A stretch of 64,000 nt of DNA from Chitinasiproducens palmae. GTDB taxonomy: Bacteria; Pseudomonadota; Gammaproteobacteria; Burkholderiales; Burkholderiaceae. The stretch spans positions 62,001 to 126,000 of the forward strand of contig NZ_FNLO01000015.1 of the NCBI RefSeq assembly GCF_900095735.1, in the 5' to 3' direction. Of the stretch, positions 38,121-47,568 are shown piece by piece (positions within the stretch are counted from its first letter, which is position 1; each line of letters begins with the position of its first letter). A program made the position numbers and the translations under genes. The notes under the pieces were generated by a model. That model searched no databases and had not been told where the DNA came from. It saw only the letters and a list, made by a program, of their open reading frames with translations.

Positions 38121-39035
38121 TCAGCGCTTTGCGACCGCCAGTTGGCGTCGCGCAGCCGGCGCGCGCTTCTTCCGGGTTGCCATCGACAACAGCGTGACGA
38201 GCACGAAGACCGCGGTGACCAGCTTCAGATCGGACGGCTGGAAGCCGAACGCCAGCACCAGCGATATCAACTGGAAGTAGATCAGCGAACCCAGCACCGG
38301 CGCCAGCACCTGCCGCGTCATCGTGCGGTTGCCGATGACGGCCTCGCCCAACAGCAATGCCGCGAGGCCATTCACCAACACGCCAAAGCCCATGTTGACG
38401 TCGGCAAAGCCCTGGTTCTGCGCGAGCATCGCGCCGCCCATCGCGGCGAACAGATTGGCCAGACCCAGCCCCACCAGCGTGTAGACCTTCACGTTGATGC
38501 CCTGCGCCTTCGCCATCGACGGACTGGAACCGATCGCCCGCATCGCAAGGCCGTGTTCGGTCCGCAGGAACCACAGCACCAGCGCCGCGATCGCCACGTC
38601 GATCAGACCCAGCATCGCGATGCGCGGCAGATAGCCGCTGCCGTCGCCCGGCAGCGCCGAGAAGATGCTCTTGTAGCTGAACAGAGCCGCGTTCGGCTGG
38701 CCCATCACGCGGATGTCGACCGAATACAGCATCGACAGCACCAGAATCCCGCACAGCAGCGTGTTGATCTTCGCCTTCTCGTGGATATAGCCGGTCAGCA
38801 CCCCGGCCAGAAACCCGGCGAACGCGCCGCCCAGCAACGCGCTGACCGGATCCAGACCCAGCATCAGCAGTTTCGCGCAGACGCAGGCACCGAACGGAAA
38901 CGCGCCCTCGCCGGTCATGTCGGCGAAGTTGAGGATGCGGAACGGAATCATGATCGCGATCGCGATCAACGCATAGGTCAGTCCCTGGAGCAGGCCGACC
39001 GGCACCAGGTCGATGAATCCTGAAATCACGTTCAT
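38121..39035 (-). CDS. ABC importer permease (BPD_transp_2 / LivH-like)
   Basis: A 304-residue membrane protein with eight or nine helices. It matches permeases that work with ABC_sub_bind (PF04392-type) binding proteins: PFRILNFADMTGEGAFPFGA near the N-terminus and RTEHGLAMRAIGSSPSMAKAQGIN as coupling loop. It overlaps the ATPase gene by 4 bases. Relatives carry tryptophan or other amino acids, but the ligand here is unknown. Confidence 0.88.
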   Translation of the reverse strand: MNVISGFIDLVPVGLLQGLTYALIAIAIMIPFRILNFADMTGEGAFPFGACVCAKLLMLGLDPVSALLGGAFAGFLAGVLTGYIHEKAKINTLLCGILVLSMLYSVDIRVMGQPNAALFSYKSIFSALPGDGSGYLPRIAMLGLIDVAIAALVLWFLRTEHGLAMRAIGSSPSMAKAQGINVKVYTLVGLGLANLFAAMGGAMLAQNQGFADVNMGFGVLVNGLAALLLGEAVIGNRTMTRQVLAPVLGSLIYFQLISLVLAFGFQPSDLKLVTAVFVLVTLLSMATRKKRAPAARRQLAVAKR

Positions 39036-39835
39036 GCGTTCACCGTCATCGCCGCGTCGGGCGTCTCGTTGAAAGTGGCCATCAGCTTTTCCATCGTCAT
39101 CGCGCGCTTCGCGTCGCCGCTCAGGTCGCCGACCACCCGACCGTCGCGCATCATGACGAGGCGGTTGCCATAGTCGAGCGCGTGTTGCATGTTGTGCGTG
39201 ACCATCAGCGTCGTCAGCCGGGACTCGGTGACCACCTGATGGGTGACGCGCATCACGATCTCGGCGGTGCGGGGATCGAGCGCCGCCGTATGCTCGTCGA
39301 GCAGCAGCAACTGCGGCCGCTGCAGCACCGCCATCAGCAGCGACAGCGCCTGGCGCTGCCCGCCCGAGAGCAGCGACGCCTTCGCCTTCAGCCGCTTTTC
39401 GAGACCGAGGTCGAAGGACGCAATGCGGTCGCGGAACTCGCCGGACAAGGCCGTCGTCAGACCCAGCGAGAAACCGCGTTTGGCGCCGCGCCGGTGCGCG
39501 ACGGCCAGGTTTTCCTCCAGACTCAGCGCGGCGGCGGTGCCGATCGACGGATCCTGGAACACGCGTGCGATGTGCTGCGCGCGACGGTGCGTCGGCAGCG
39601 GCGTGACGTCACGGCCGTCGATCGCGATCACCCCGCTGTCGGGCGTGACTTCGCCGGCAAGCATGTTGAGGAAGGTGGACTTGCCCGCGCCGTTGCCTCC
39701 GACCACGACCGCGAAGTCGCCGGCCGCCAGCTTGAGCGACACGTCGGTCAACGCGATGCGCTCGTCGACGGTGCCCGCGTGGAAGGTCTTGCTGACGCCT
39801 TCGACGGACAGCATCGGAATATAGGTTTCACGCAT
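39032..39835 (-). CDS. ABC importer ATPase
   Basis: A 267-residue ATPase. Walker A GGNGAGKST, Q-loop VFQDPSIGT, signature LLSGGQRQALSLLMA and Walker B LLLLDEHTAALD are intact. The start is uncertain: the frame is open to 39886, which would overlap the binding-protein gene. I chose the ATG at 39835, 29 bases after that gene; an ATG at 39814 is also possible. Confidence 0.9.
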   Translation of the reverse strand: MRETYIPMLSVEGVSKTFHAGTVDERIALTDVSLKLAAGDFAVVVGGNGAGKSTFLNMLAGEVTPDSGVIAIDGRDVTPLPTHRRAQHIARVFQDPSIGTAAALSLEENLAVAHRRGAKRGFSLGLTTALSGEFRDRIASFDLGLEKRLKAKASLLSGGQRQALSLLMAVLQRPQLLLLDEHTAALDPRTAEIVMRVTHQVVTESRLTTLMVTHNMQHALDYGNRLVMMRDGRVVGDLSGDAKRAMTMEKLMATFNETPDAAMTVNA

Positions 39836-39864
39836 GGCGTTGACGGAGCTCAGATGCCGTTGTT

Positions 39865-40863
39865 TCAGTTGACGAAGCATTTGCAATCGCTGAAGGCGGA
39901 CGGGATGGTCAGACCGAGTTTCGAGAACTGGGTCTTGCTGATCGACGTCACGTAGTCGGAGGACGACGGCTTGACGACCGGCAACGCCGACGTCTTCTCG
40001 CCGCGCAGCGCGCGTACCATGATCCTTGCCGAGTTGGCGCCCACCGACTGCAGGGACACCGCATAGGAAGCCGTGGCGAGCCCGGTCTTGATCGCCTCGG
40101 TTTCGGAACTCAGGATGGGCACCCGGAGCCGCTGCATCGTAGCGGCCACGCTGGGCATCGCCGACTGCACCAGGTTCGAGCCGGTGATGTAGACGAAACC
40201 GACGCCCTTCAGCAACTGGGCGCGCTGTGGGATGTCGTTGACCGTATCGACGCTGATCGCCTTGAACGCAAGGCCGCCGCGCTTCGCCGCGGCCTCGAGT
40301 TCACGGGTGGTCACGACATCGTTGGCCTCGCCCGGGTTGTACAGGGTGCCGAACGACGTCGCGCCGGGGAACAGCTTCTTGCCGAATGCGACGACCGCGT
40401 CGAAGTCCTGCAGGTCGGATGCGCCGGCGAAGCGGTCGCTGCCGTGCTGCCATCCACTGACCAGGCCGGCCGCGACCGGGTCCGTCACCAGCGCGAAGAT
40501 CAGCGGCACGGCGTGGTCGGTGACCGCGGAACGCGCGACCTGCGACACCGAGGTCGAGACCGTCAGGATGGCCTTCGGGCGCTTCGACATCAGCGACGAG
40601 AACATCTGCGGCATCATCGACTGGGTGAAGTTGGCGTCGCTGTAGGCGTATTCGACGTCGTTCGCCGCCTTGCCCTCGCGATAGCCTTCGCGCGCCATCT
40701 CGTCCTTGAAGCCTTCGATCACCTTGGTCAACGCCGGGTGCGGCCCGAGGTTGGCGATCCCGACCACAGTCTGCGCCTGTACGGATGACGCCAGGCCGCA
40801 GCCCGCCAATACCAGCATCGCTGCCAGGCAGCCGATCCGGCGCCGCACGCTCTTTGCTTTCAT
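39865..40863 (-). CDS. ABC substrate-binding protein (PF04392-type)
   Basis: A 332-residue periplasmic protein with a signal peptide at 1-30 (AMLVLAGCGLASSVQAQ, a lipobox-like LAGC inside it). The mature protein begins VVGIANLGPHPAL and shows the ABC_sub_bind fold (TDPVAAGLVSGWQHGSDRFAG). It ends in CKCFVN; a paralogue at 49964 ends in CQCFVN. First gene of an importer operon with the ATPase and permease. The ligand is unknown. Confidence 0.9.
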   Translation of the reverse strand: MKAKSVRRRIGCLAAMLVLAGCGLASSVQAQTVVGIANLGPHPALTKVIEGFKDEMAREGYREGKAANDVEYAYSDANFTQSMMPQMFSSLMSKRPKAILTVSTSVSQVARSAVTDHAVPLIFALVTDPVAAGLVSGWQHGSDRFAGASDLQDFDAVVAFGKKLFPGATSFGTLYNPGEANDVVTTRELEAAAKRGGLAFKAISVDTVNDIPQRAQLLKGVGFVYITGSNLVQSAMPSVAATMQRLRVPILSSETEAIKTGLATASYAVSLQSVGANSARIMVRALRGEKTSALPVVKPSSSDYVTSISKTQFSKLGLTIPSAFSDCKCFVN

Positions 40864-40981
40864 TTCGCTCTCGAAGTTCCGGTGATGGCGCGGCGCGGCG
40901 GCAGCCGCGTTCGCTGCGTCGCGGCACTGCGTGACGGTCCGCGGTGCGCCTTGCCTCTTTTTTAGCATCGAAGCCCGGGCG

Positions 40982-41009
40982 AAAAAAAAGGCAGGGGCGT
41001 GCACCTGCC
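40982..41009 (-). terminator. Intrinsic terminator after the FAD oxidoreductase gene
   Basis: On the minus strand GGCAGG-TGCACGCC-CCTGCC is followed directly by eight T residues. It starts 28 bases after the oxidoreductase stop and closes the hyu-porin-TPP-FAD operon before the ABC importer genes. Confidence 0.88.
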
Positions 41010-41036
41010 GTTTCGCTAAAAGATGCGCCGTTTTGC

Positions 41037-42398
41037 CTATTTCTGACGCTGCCGCAGCTGCCGCTCGATCAACCAGCCCGCGGCGCGCTCGCCGCTCGCG
41101 CAGGCGCCGGTCAGGAGGGCCTGCGAGAGCCAGTCGCCGCAATAGACGACTGGCGCATCCGCTTGCGCCTGCCAGGCCTGGAAATGCGCGACACGGCGGC
41201 CGTATCCCGGATAGAAGACGGGCAGCTTGCGTGGGATCCACTGATTGACGACGTGGCCGACCTGCGTGTCGAAGTCCGGCAAGCGCGCGCGCAACTCATC
41301 CCTGATCAGGCTGTCCAGCTCGCCCGTGCGGCCGCGGGCCACCGCTTCGTCGGCCGCCTCTGGCGTGAGCTGGCAGTACAACTGCGGCAGCGGACGGCCG
41401 GCCTGCGGCGCCGCCGGCAACTGTTGGTAGGTGGCGATGCGTGTCGGCATGCCGCGCATCGCGAAACACAGCGCGGGCGGCAGCGGCCGGTTCAAGCCGT
41501 AATGGACCACGCCCAGCGCGTTGTAGCGCACGGCGCCGAGCATGCCGCGCTCGGCCTGGCCTGGCGCGTCGATCAGCTCGCGCGCCAGCACGCCCTCGAC
41601 CGCACACACCGCACGATCCGCCTGCAGCGTGGTGCCGTCCGTCAAATCGATGCGCACCCCGGCGCCGGCGGTACTGGCACCCTCGGCTGCAGGGCGACGC
41701 GCGATACGGCGCACGCTTGCGCCGGTCCGCACGTCGTCCAGACCGGCCGCCAAGGCCTGGCACGCCCGTCCCATGCCCCCGTCGAAGGTGTAGACGGTGT
41801 CCTCGCCGAGCAGATGCGGCGCGGTGGTCACGTAGAACAGGGCCGACAGGGTTTCGGGATTGAAGCTGCGGGTGGCGCGGAAGATCGGTTCGATCATGTG
41901 CGACAGCACATTTGGACCGAGATGCGAGCGCACGTACTCGGCCAGCGTCACGTCGTCGTATTCGAGCGCGGTGATGGCCCAGTCGGGATCTACGCGCCGG
42001 CGCAAGCGCATCAGTTCGAGCGCCGATGCCGCCAGCCGCCAACGCTCGGGCATTCGCAAACCCGGCGTGGCCAGCGCGCGCGGCCCGGGCATCAGGGCGA
42101 TGCGATGGACGCCGTTGGGGCCGACGCAGTCCGCGCCCAGTCCGCGCAGCGGATGCAGTGCGCCGCGCAGGCCGAGTTCGTCGATCAGACGGTGGAAAGG
42201 TTCGCCAAACGGATAGACCAGCCGCGCACCGCTGTTGAACACGACATCATGATCGCGGCGCTCGCCCATGCGCCCGCCGACGACGCCTTGCGCCTCGAGT
42301 ACGGTCACGCGCCAACCGGCACGACGAAGGCGATGCGCGGCAGTCAGGCCGGCAATGCCGGCGCCGACGACGATCACGGAAGGAGATTCGAGAGACAT
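41037..42398 (-). CDS. FAD-dependent amine oxidase / protoporphyrinogen-oxidase-like enzyme
   Basis: A 453-residue flavoprotein. The dinucleotide motif VVGAGIAGLTAAHRL opens the protein, followed by a second motif VVGGRMGERR, as in the amine-oxidase superfamily. The C-terminal FAD contact reads VVYCGDWLSQALLTGACASGERAA. I prefer the ATG at 42398 over an in-frame TTG at 42416. It lies downstream of the TPP enzyme and just before a terminator. The substrate is unknown. Confidence 0.82.
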   Translation of the reverse strand: MSLESPSVIVVGAGIAGLTAAHRLRRAGWRVTVLEAQGVVGGRMGERRDHDVVFNSGARLVYPFGEPFHRLIDELGLRGALHPLRGLGADCVGPNGVHRIALMPGPRALATPGLRMPERWRLAASALELMRLRRRVDPDWAITALEYDDVTLAEYVRSHLGPNVLSHMIEPIFRATRSFNPETLSALFYVTTAPHLLGEDTVYTFDGGMGRACQALAAGLDDVRTGASVRRIARRPAAEGASTAGAGVRIDLTDGTTLQADRAVCAVEGVLARELIDAPGQAERGMLGAVRYNALGVVHYGLNRPLPPALCFAMRGMPTRIATYQQLPAAPQAGRPLPQLYCQLTPEAADEAVARGRTGELDSLIRDELRARLPDFDTQVGHVVNQWIPRKLPVFYPGYGRRVAHFQAWQAQADAPVVYCGDWLSQALLTGACASGERAAGWLIERQLRQRQK

Positions 42399-42487
42399 GG
42401 CGGAGCCGGTCGACAAAGCGGAAGGAAAAAACGTGTTTCAAGACTGGCAGGGCCGCGAACGCGGCACGGCCGAGCGCAGGGGAGCGA

Positions 42488-44347
42488 TCAGTGTTCGGCG
42501 GGCGGTCCGGCAGGAGCCGAGGAAGGGACTGGAACTGGAACTGGAACTGGAACTGGAACTGGGACTGGAGCAGGCGGCGAGGCGGACTGTGCGTCGCCCG
42601 GCTTGACGAGCGAGTCGGGAACACGCAATTCGATCAGCGACACGGCGTGCACCGCCAGGGCGCGCGCCAGCGCGGGCCCGAACGCGTCGGTGGTGGCGAC
42701 CGTCTCACCAAACGCGCCGCAACTGCGCGCGAACTGCGCGAAGTCGATCGCGCCAAGCCGGGTGCCGGTCGTGCGACCGTGCATCCGGCGCTGCGCGACG
42801 TCGATCGCGCCATAGCTGCGATTGTTGAGCACCAACACCAGCAGCGACAGGCCGAGCCGCACGGCCGTCTCCAGCTCCTCCGCGTGCATCATGAAGCAGC
42901 CGTCTCCCGCCAATGCGACGATGCGGCGCGGCTGACGGACCGGCTGCGCGTTGCACTCGCTGCGTTCGAGCAGCGCTGCCCCGATCGCAGCGGCCAGGCC
43001 ATAGCCCATCGCACCGCTTTTCGGACCCAGTTGGGTTCGGGGCCGGCGGTGACGCAGATAGCGCTGCGGCCAGAGCGCGTAGCCGCCCGCGCCCGAGGTA
43101 AGCAGGCCCTCGTCGCCGAGTGCCTCTTGCAGCTGCGCATAGACCACCCGCAGGTCGAGCGGCCCCGGGCACCCGCCACTGCTCACCAACGCATCGCGCG
43201 CGAGCCGGCCGCGCGCGACCCAGTCGCGATCGATCTCGTGCGGAGCCGTCGCGTTCGCGTCGGCGTGCGCGGTCCACGCAGCGACGAAGACGTTCGCATC
43301 GGACTGAATGGCGAGCTCGGCGCGGTAGACCGCATTCAGCTCGGCTGCATCGGGATGAATGTGAACCAGCCGTTGACGCGGTGTCGGCGCATCGAGCAGT
43401 GTGTAGCCGGCGAACGCGCCAGCGCCGATCGTGTTGAGTTCGCCAAGTCGCGCGTTCAGCACAAGCAACAGGTCGGCGGCGTCGATCTGCGCGGCGAGCG
43501 CCGGGTCGATGCCCAAACCGATCTCGCCGCAAAACACCGGCAGTGCGTGATCGACCAGGTCACGGCGGCGATACGTCGTCGCGATGGGCAGCCCGCGCGA
43601 CACGCAGAACGACTGGAGCGCAAGCAATGCATCGTCGTCCCAGCCGGTGCCGCCGACGACCAGCATCGGTCGCCGGGCGCTCGACAGCAGCTGTGCCAAC
43701 GCGGTCAGGTCGGCGGCTGCCGGCGCTGCACGCGATACACGCGGCGCCGGCAGCGCGGCCGCCTCGATCAAGGTCAGCGGCTGCGCGGCCACGTCCTCCG
43801 GCAGGATCAGCACGACCGGCCCACGGCGGCCGCTCAGTGCGAGTTGCCAAGCTCGGCTGAGGAAGGCGGGAATCTGCGCCGCCTCGGGTATCTCGGCGAC
43901 CCATTTCGAGATTGGCCCGAAGACCCGCATCAGATCGTTGCCGCCGAGGAAAGCTTCGCGCCCCGCGTGCCGGGTCGTCGCCTGGCCGATCACGAGCACC
44001 ATCGGCGCGCTGTCGGTGTGCGCGGTATGCAAGGCCAGACAGGTGTTGAGCGCGCCCGGTGCGCGCGCGGCGAGGCAGACGCCGGGGCGACCGCTGAGTT
44101 GCCCGATGGCCTGCGCCGCGTAGGCGCTGCCGGCTTCGTGCCGGAAACTGACCAGCTCGATGGCGGGCGCGCGACGCGCCAGCGCGTCGAGCAGGTCGAA
44201 CAAGCCTTCGCCCGGCACCATCGTCACGACCGGCACGCCGAAGTCGACGAGTGTCTGCGCGAACAGGTCCGCACCGTTGCGCGATGGTGCCGTGTGCACC
44301 GATCCCTTGCCGGACCGGCCCGCCGTCGTCTCGTGTTGTGCGCCCAT
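42488..44347 (-). CDS. Thiamine-diphosphate enzyme of the acetolactate synthase superfamily
   Basis: A 619-residue three-domain enzyme. The catalytic Glu71 lies in SFRHEAGSAYAAQAIGQL; the middle domain and the C-terminal TPP motif (GDGCFMMHAEELETAV...VLNNRSYG) are complete. It may be a decarboxylase or carboligase acting on a 2-oxo acid; the exact reaction cannot be told. The C-terminus carries a run of seven Pro-Val dipeptides coded by a 6-bp DNA repeat, not expected in the family. It lies between the porin and the FAD enzyme, downstream of hyuAB. Confidence 0.85.
   Translation of the reverse strand: MGAQHETTAGRSGKGSVHTAPSRNGADLFAQTLVDFGVPVVTMVPGEGLFDLLDALARRAPAIELVSFRHEAGSAYAAQAIGQLSGRPGVCLAARAPGALNTCLALHTAHTDSAPMVLVIGQATTRHAGREAFLGGNDLMRVFGPISKWVAEIPEAAQIPAFLSRAWQLALSGRRGPVVLILPEDVAAQPLTLIEAAALPAPRVSRAAPAAADLTALAQLLSSARRPMLVVGGTGWDDDALLALQSFCVSRGLPIATTYRRRDLVDHALPVFCGEIGLGIDPALAAQIDAADLLLVLNARLGELNTIGAGAFAGYTLLDAPTPRQRLVHIHPDAAELNAVYRAELAIQSDANVFVAAWTAHADANATAPHEIDRDWVARGRLARDALVSSGGCPGPLDLRVVYAQLQEALGDEGLLTSGAGGYALWPQRYLRHRRPRTQLGPKSGAMGYGLAAAIGAALLERSECNAQPVRQPRRIVALAGDGCFMMHAEELETAVRLGLSLLVLVLNNRSYGAIDVAQRRMHGRTTGTRLGAIDFAQFARSCGAFGETVATTDAFGPALARALAVHAVSLIELRVPDSLVKPGDAQSASPPAPVPVPVPVPVPVPVPSSAPAGPPAEH
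42525..42566. repeat. 6-bp tandem repeat inside the TPP gene
   Basis: Seven units of GGAACT, the first and last being GGGACT, code for a Pro-Val run near the C-terminus. Because the unit is 6 bp, copy changes keep the reading frame. Confidence 0.95.
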
Positions 44348-44361
44348 GGATTTCCCGTAGC

Positions 44362-44378
44362 CTGCCGCGCGGCGGCAG
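44362..44378 (-). repeat. Hairpin between porin and TPP genes
   Basis: CTGCCGC-GCG-GCGGCAG, a perfect 7-bp stem with 3-base loop, lies 4 bases beyond the porin stop. There is no T-run. It could protect the porin message or partly terminate it, giving less TPP enzyme than porin. Confidence 0.6.
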
Positions 44379-44381
44379 CGA

Positions 44382-45539
44382 TCAGAAGCGGTGGAAGATG
44401 CCGGCGGTGATCGCCACCTGCCGCTTCGTGGTCGATGCGCCGCCGCCGCTCGCATACTCGATGTTCGCGTGCTGCGCGTCACCCGCGGCGAGCTGGAAGA
44501 TGCCGACCAGATACAGCGCGGTCCGCTTCGACAGGAAGTAGTTGTTGATCAGGTTGAACTGATGATACTTCGGCGAAAAACCGGTCGGCTCGATCTTGCC
44601 CGTCGTGTAGGTATAGGCGAAGTTGGCCTGGTAGGCGGGCGTGAAGAAGTGGCTGACGTTGCCTTCGATATTGGTGTAGCCGGCGCGCGCCCGGCTGAGT
44701 CCGAGCGCGGCGATGCCCAGGTCGTCGTAGCGGCTGTGCGTGGCCACCAGCCCGAGCGTGGTCTCGCCGATCTTGTAGCTGCCGCCCGCGCCGTAGATCT
44801 CCATGCTCGACGGCGTCACCGCATAGGCGGTGAGCGGCGAGTTGGCGCTGACCGACGGATACAGCGTCGTGGTCCAGATGCCTTCGCTGGCGGCGCTGGC
44901 CGGATGATTCATGCGCATGTAGGCGGCCGACAGCGACAGCGGGCCGTTCGCGTAGGTTGCACCAAAGCTCGCGGCACCCTGGTTGCCGAAGCTGCCGGCC
45001 ACGCCGCCGAAACTGTACATCGCACCGAATTGCAGACCGCTGAAGCTCGGCGACACATACTTGACGGTGTTGTTGGTGCGGAACTGGAAGTTGAAGTTGT
45101 CGTTGTCGCCGACGTGCGCCGTGTAGCCGTTCCAGCGGTACGGCGTCGAATATTGCGCAAGCCAGTCCTGCGTCAGGTCGTACTGGCGGCCGAACGTGAC
45201 CGTGCCGAGATGATCGCCCTGCACGCCGACGAATGCCTGCCGGCCGAATTCACGTCCGCCCTGCGAACTGCTGCCGGTGTTCGGATTGAAACCGCCCTCC
45301 AGCGTGAAGATCGAGCGCAGCCCGCCACCCAGGTCCTCGACGCCGCGCATGCCCCAGCGGCTCGGCCCGTTCGCGGTCGAATACGATTTTCCGGAAATCG
45401 AGTTGTTGGTGTAGATGACGCCGCCCATCAGCACACCGTAGAGCGTGACGCTGCTCGACGTCGGAGAGGACTGTGCGTTCGCGGTGTTGCAGGCTGCGGA
45501 CAATGCGGCGACAACCAGGGTGGCGGCGACCTTTTTCAT
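44382..45539 (-). CDS. Gram-negative trimeric porin
   Basis: A 385-residue outer membrane porin of the Burkholderiales type. Signal peptide 1-22 (cut after ANA), then SSVTLYGVLMGGVIYTNN, and the eyelet-region motif SRWGMRGVEDLGGGLRSIFTLEGGF. The C-terminus ends in HRF with the terminal Phe needed for barrel assembly. It sits within a catabolic cluster, so it probably admits that pathway's substrate rather than being the general porin. It follows hyuB after 196 bases. Confidence 0.93.
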   Translation of the reverse strand: MKKVAATLVVAALSAACNTANAQSSPTSSSVTLYGVLMGGVIYTNNSISGKSYSTANGPSRWGMRGVEDLGGGLRSIFTLEGGFNPNTGSSSQGGREFGRQAFVGVQGDHLGTVTFGRQYDLTQDWLAQYSTPYRWNGYTAHVGDNDNFNFQFRTNNTVKYVSPSFSGLQFGAMYSFGGVAGSFGNQGAASFGATYANGPLSLSAAYMRMNHPASAASEGIWTTTLYPSVSANSPLTAYAVTPSSMEIYGAGGSYKIGETTLGLVATHSRYDDLGIAALGLSRARAGYTNIEGNVSHFFTPAYQANFAYTYTTGKIEPTGFSPKYHQFNLINNYFLSKRTALYLVGIFQLAAGDAQHANIEYASGGGASTTKRQVAITAGIFHRF

Positions 45540-45735
45540 GAGGGATCTCGATCAGATCAACGAAATAGTTTTGGGTGGCGGGCTGGCGCACGAAGCGGTA
45601 TCGGGGCGCCGGAGGCAAGACTAAGAACGCGCCTCGGCTATGGCAACGTGCCCAAAATACTTAGAACCGAATTCCTCTTTCTGAAATTGACTTGCCTAGG
45701 GCGCGCCGCCATCGCCTGCACGCGACCATCCGTGG

Positions 45736-47409
45736 TCATCGGTCGTGGTCGGCCGTGTCGGGCGGCACGCCATGACCGCCGCCGCCAGGCACGTCGAGCC
45801 GCAGCCTCGCGTGCGCCGGCACCGTCTGCAGGCCCATCGCGGCCAGCGCCGTGCCATCGGTCAGGCCGACCCAGCCGGGCGCGCCATCGCCGCCGCCCGC
45901 CCGCCCGCGTGCCGGGCGCTGGACGCGGTCGTACATGCCGAAGAACTGAAACGGCGCGCCGTTGATCGTGCCGATCTCGATGCGTTGGCCGGCACCGCCG
46001 CGCCAGCGGCCGGCGCCGCCGGAAGCCGGCAGCAACTCCTTTTTCCAGATGACGATCGGATTGCCGGCCTCGATCACTTCGCATGAGATCGCCTTGATCC
46101 CGCTGGGAAAGGCAGTGGCCGACAGGCCGTCGGCGCCCGGACGCGCGCCGCTGCCGCCGCTGTTGAAGAACAGCGTCTCGAAGGATTCGGTCGTCAGTTC
46201 GGGCATGCCGACCGCAGCGCTCACTTGCGGACCGCCGCGCAGCTGCGCGCCCCAGACGCAGGACGCGCCTTCGGCCGGTACACGGTCGGGCAGCACGCCG
46301 GCAAGACAGCCGAACACGACGTCCGGCAGGAATTGCCCGATGATGTGCCGCGCGCTGACCGGCCACGGATGCTGCACGTTCAGGATGGAACCGGGTGGCG
46401 CGTCGATCTCGAAAGGCGCCAGTGAGCCGGCATTGTTCGGCACGTGCGGCGCAATCGCGGCGCGCAGTCCGAACGCGGAATACGCGCGGGTGTAGTTCAA
46501 CACGAGATTGATGCCGCGGGGACTGGCCGGCGAGGACCCGCCGAAATCCACGCTCAGGCGCTCCCCGTCGATCGTCAGCGTGGCACAGAGGTCGACCGGT
46601 CTGTCGTAGCCGTCGATCTGCATCGCGTAGCGATGCACGCCGTCGGGCAGCGCGCGGATCGCCTCGCGCGTGGCGACGCGCGACCGTTCGATGACGAGCT
46701 CGGCCAGCGCCTGGAAATCCGCTATCCCGTATTCGTGCAGCGTGGCGACCAGCCGCCGGCCGCTGACGGAATTCGCCGTGACGTAGGACATCAGGTCGCC
46801 CACCACCTGGTCGGGCTGACGGACATTGGCGCGTACGATGTCGAGCAGATCCTGGTTGACGCTGCCGGCGCGCATCAGCCGCATGATCGGGATGAACAGG
46901 CCCTCTTCGTAGACCGAGCGACCGTCGGGCCCCTGCCCGAGCCCGCCGATGTCGACCTGATGGCAGGTGCAGGCAAAGAAGGCGATGGGCCGGCCGTTCG
47001 CGAAGACGGGCGACACCACCGTCACGTCGTGCAGGTGGCCGGACGAGAGCCAGGGGTCGTTCGTGATGAAGTGGTCGCCGTCGCCGAGCGTGTCCAGCGG
47101 GAAGCGGACCAGGAAATGGCGCACCGCCTCGGCCATCGAATTGACGTGGCCGGGCGTGCCGGTGACCGCCTGCGCGACAAGCCGGCCGCGTGCGTCGAAC
47201 ACACCGGCCGACAGGTCGCCGGCCTCGCGCACCGTCGGACTGAACGCGGTGCGCATCAGCACACGCGCCTGTTCCTCGACGGTTGCAATCAGCCGGCTCC
47301 AGACGATCTGTAGGCCGATCGCGTCGAGCGGCGCGGCACCGGGCGAGGGCCGCGCCGCGCGCGCGGCCGGTGACGCCGCATCGTCCACGGCGGGCACGCG
47401 GCGGCTCAT
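45736..47409 (-). CDS. hyuB: Hydantoinase B / oxoprolinase beta domain
   Basis: A 557-residue HyuB-type protein. Typical motifs: GDLSAGVFDARGRLVAQAVTG, HFITNDPWLSSGHLHDVTVV, CHQVDIGGLG, and the C-terminal GGGGHGVPP. The frame is continuous with hyuA except for one TAG codon. The open frame upstream of this ATG (from the GTG at 47487) encodes GPAVLLDDETTIVVPP, which is the end of a HyuA domain, not HyuB. The enzyme opens cyclic amides such as hydantoins or 5-oxoproline with ATP. See hyuA for the interruption. Confidence 0.85.
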   Translation of the reverse strand: MSRRVPAVDDAASPAARAARPSPGAAPLDAIGLQIVWSRLIATVEEQARVLMRTAFSPTVREAGDLSAGVFDARGRLVAQAVTGTPGHVNSMAEAVRHFLVRFPLDTLGDGDHFITNDPWLSSGHLHDVTVVSPVFANGRPIAFFACTCHQVDIGGLGQGPDGRSVYEEGLFIPIMRLMRAGSVNQDLLDIVRANVRQPDQVVGDLMSYVTANSVSGRRLVATLHEYGIADFQALAELVIERSRVATREAIRALPDGVHRYAMQIDGYDRPVDLCATLTIDGERLSVDFGGSSPASPRGINLVLNYTRAYSAFGLRAAIAPHVPNNAGSLAPFEIDAPPGSILNVQHPWPVSARHIIGQFLPDVVFGCLAGVLPDRVPAEGASCVWGAQLRGGPQVSAAVGMPELTTESFETLFFNSGGSGARPGADGLSATAFPSGIKAISCEVIEAGNPIVIWKKELLPASGGAGRWRGGAGQRIEIGTINGAPFQFFGMYDRVQRPARGRAGGGDGAPGWVGLTDGTALAAMGLQTVPAHARLRLDVPGGGGHGVPPDTADHDR

Positions 47410-47565
47410 CAGCAGATCGCCGCCGTTGAGAATCCGCGCGTCGAAAGCGGGCGGCACGACGATCGTCGTCTCGTCGTCGAGCAGCACGGCCGGGCCGTCG
47501 AGGCGCGTGCCGTGTGCCAGGCCCGGACGGGCAACGATGCGATGATCCGCGCGTGCCCGGGTCGC

Positions 47566-47568
47566 CTA
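47566..47568 (-). other. In-frame amber codon within a HyuA-HyuB frame
   Basis: The only stop codon in a 1,275-codon open frame from 49560 to 45736 (apart from the final one). The bases around it read GCGGTGCTGGAT-TAG-GCGACCCGG on the minus strand. Confidence 0.9.

Noticed and set aside
42491-44410. Long open frame (639 codons) antisense to the TPP enzyme gene
   Set aside because: It mirrors a well-supported gene on the other strand, has no family features and is Arg/Gln/Gly-rich as expected of a GC-rich shadow frame.
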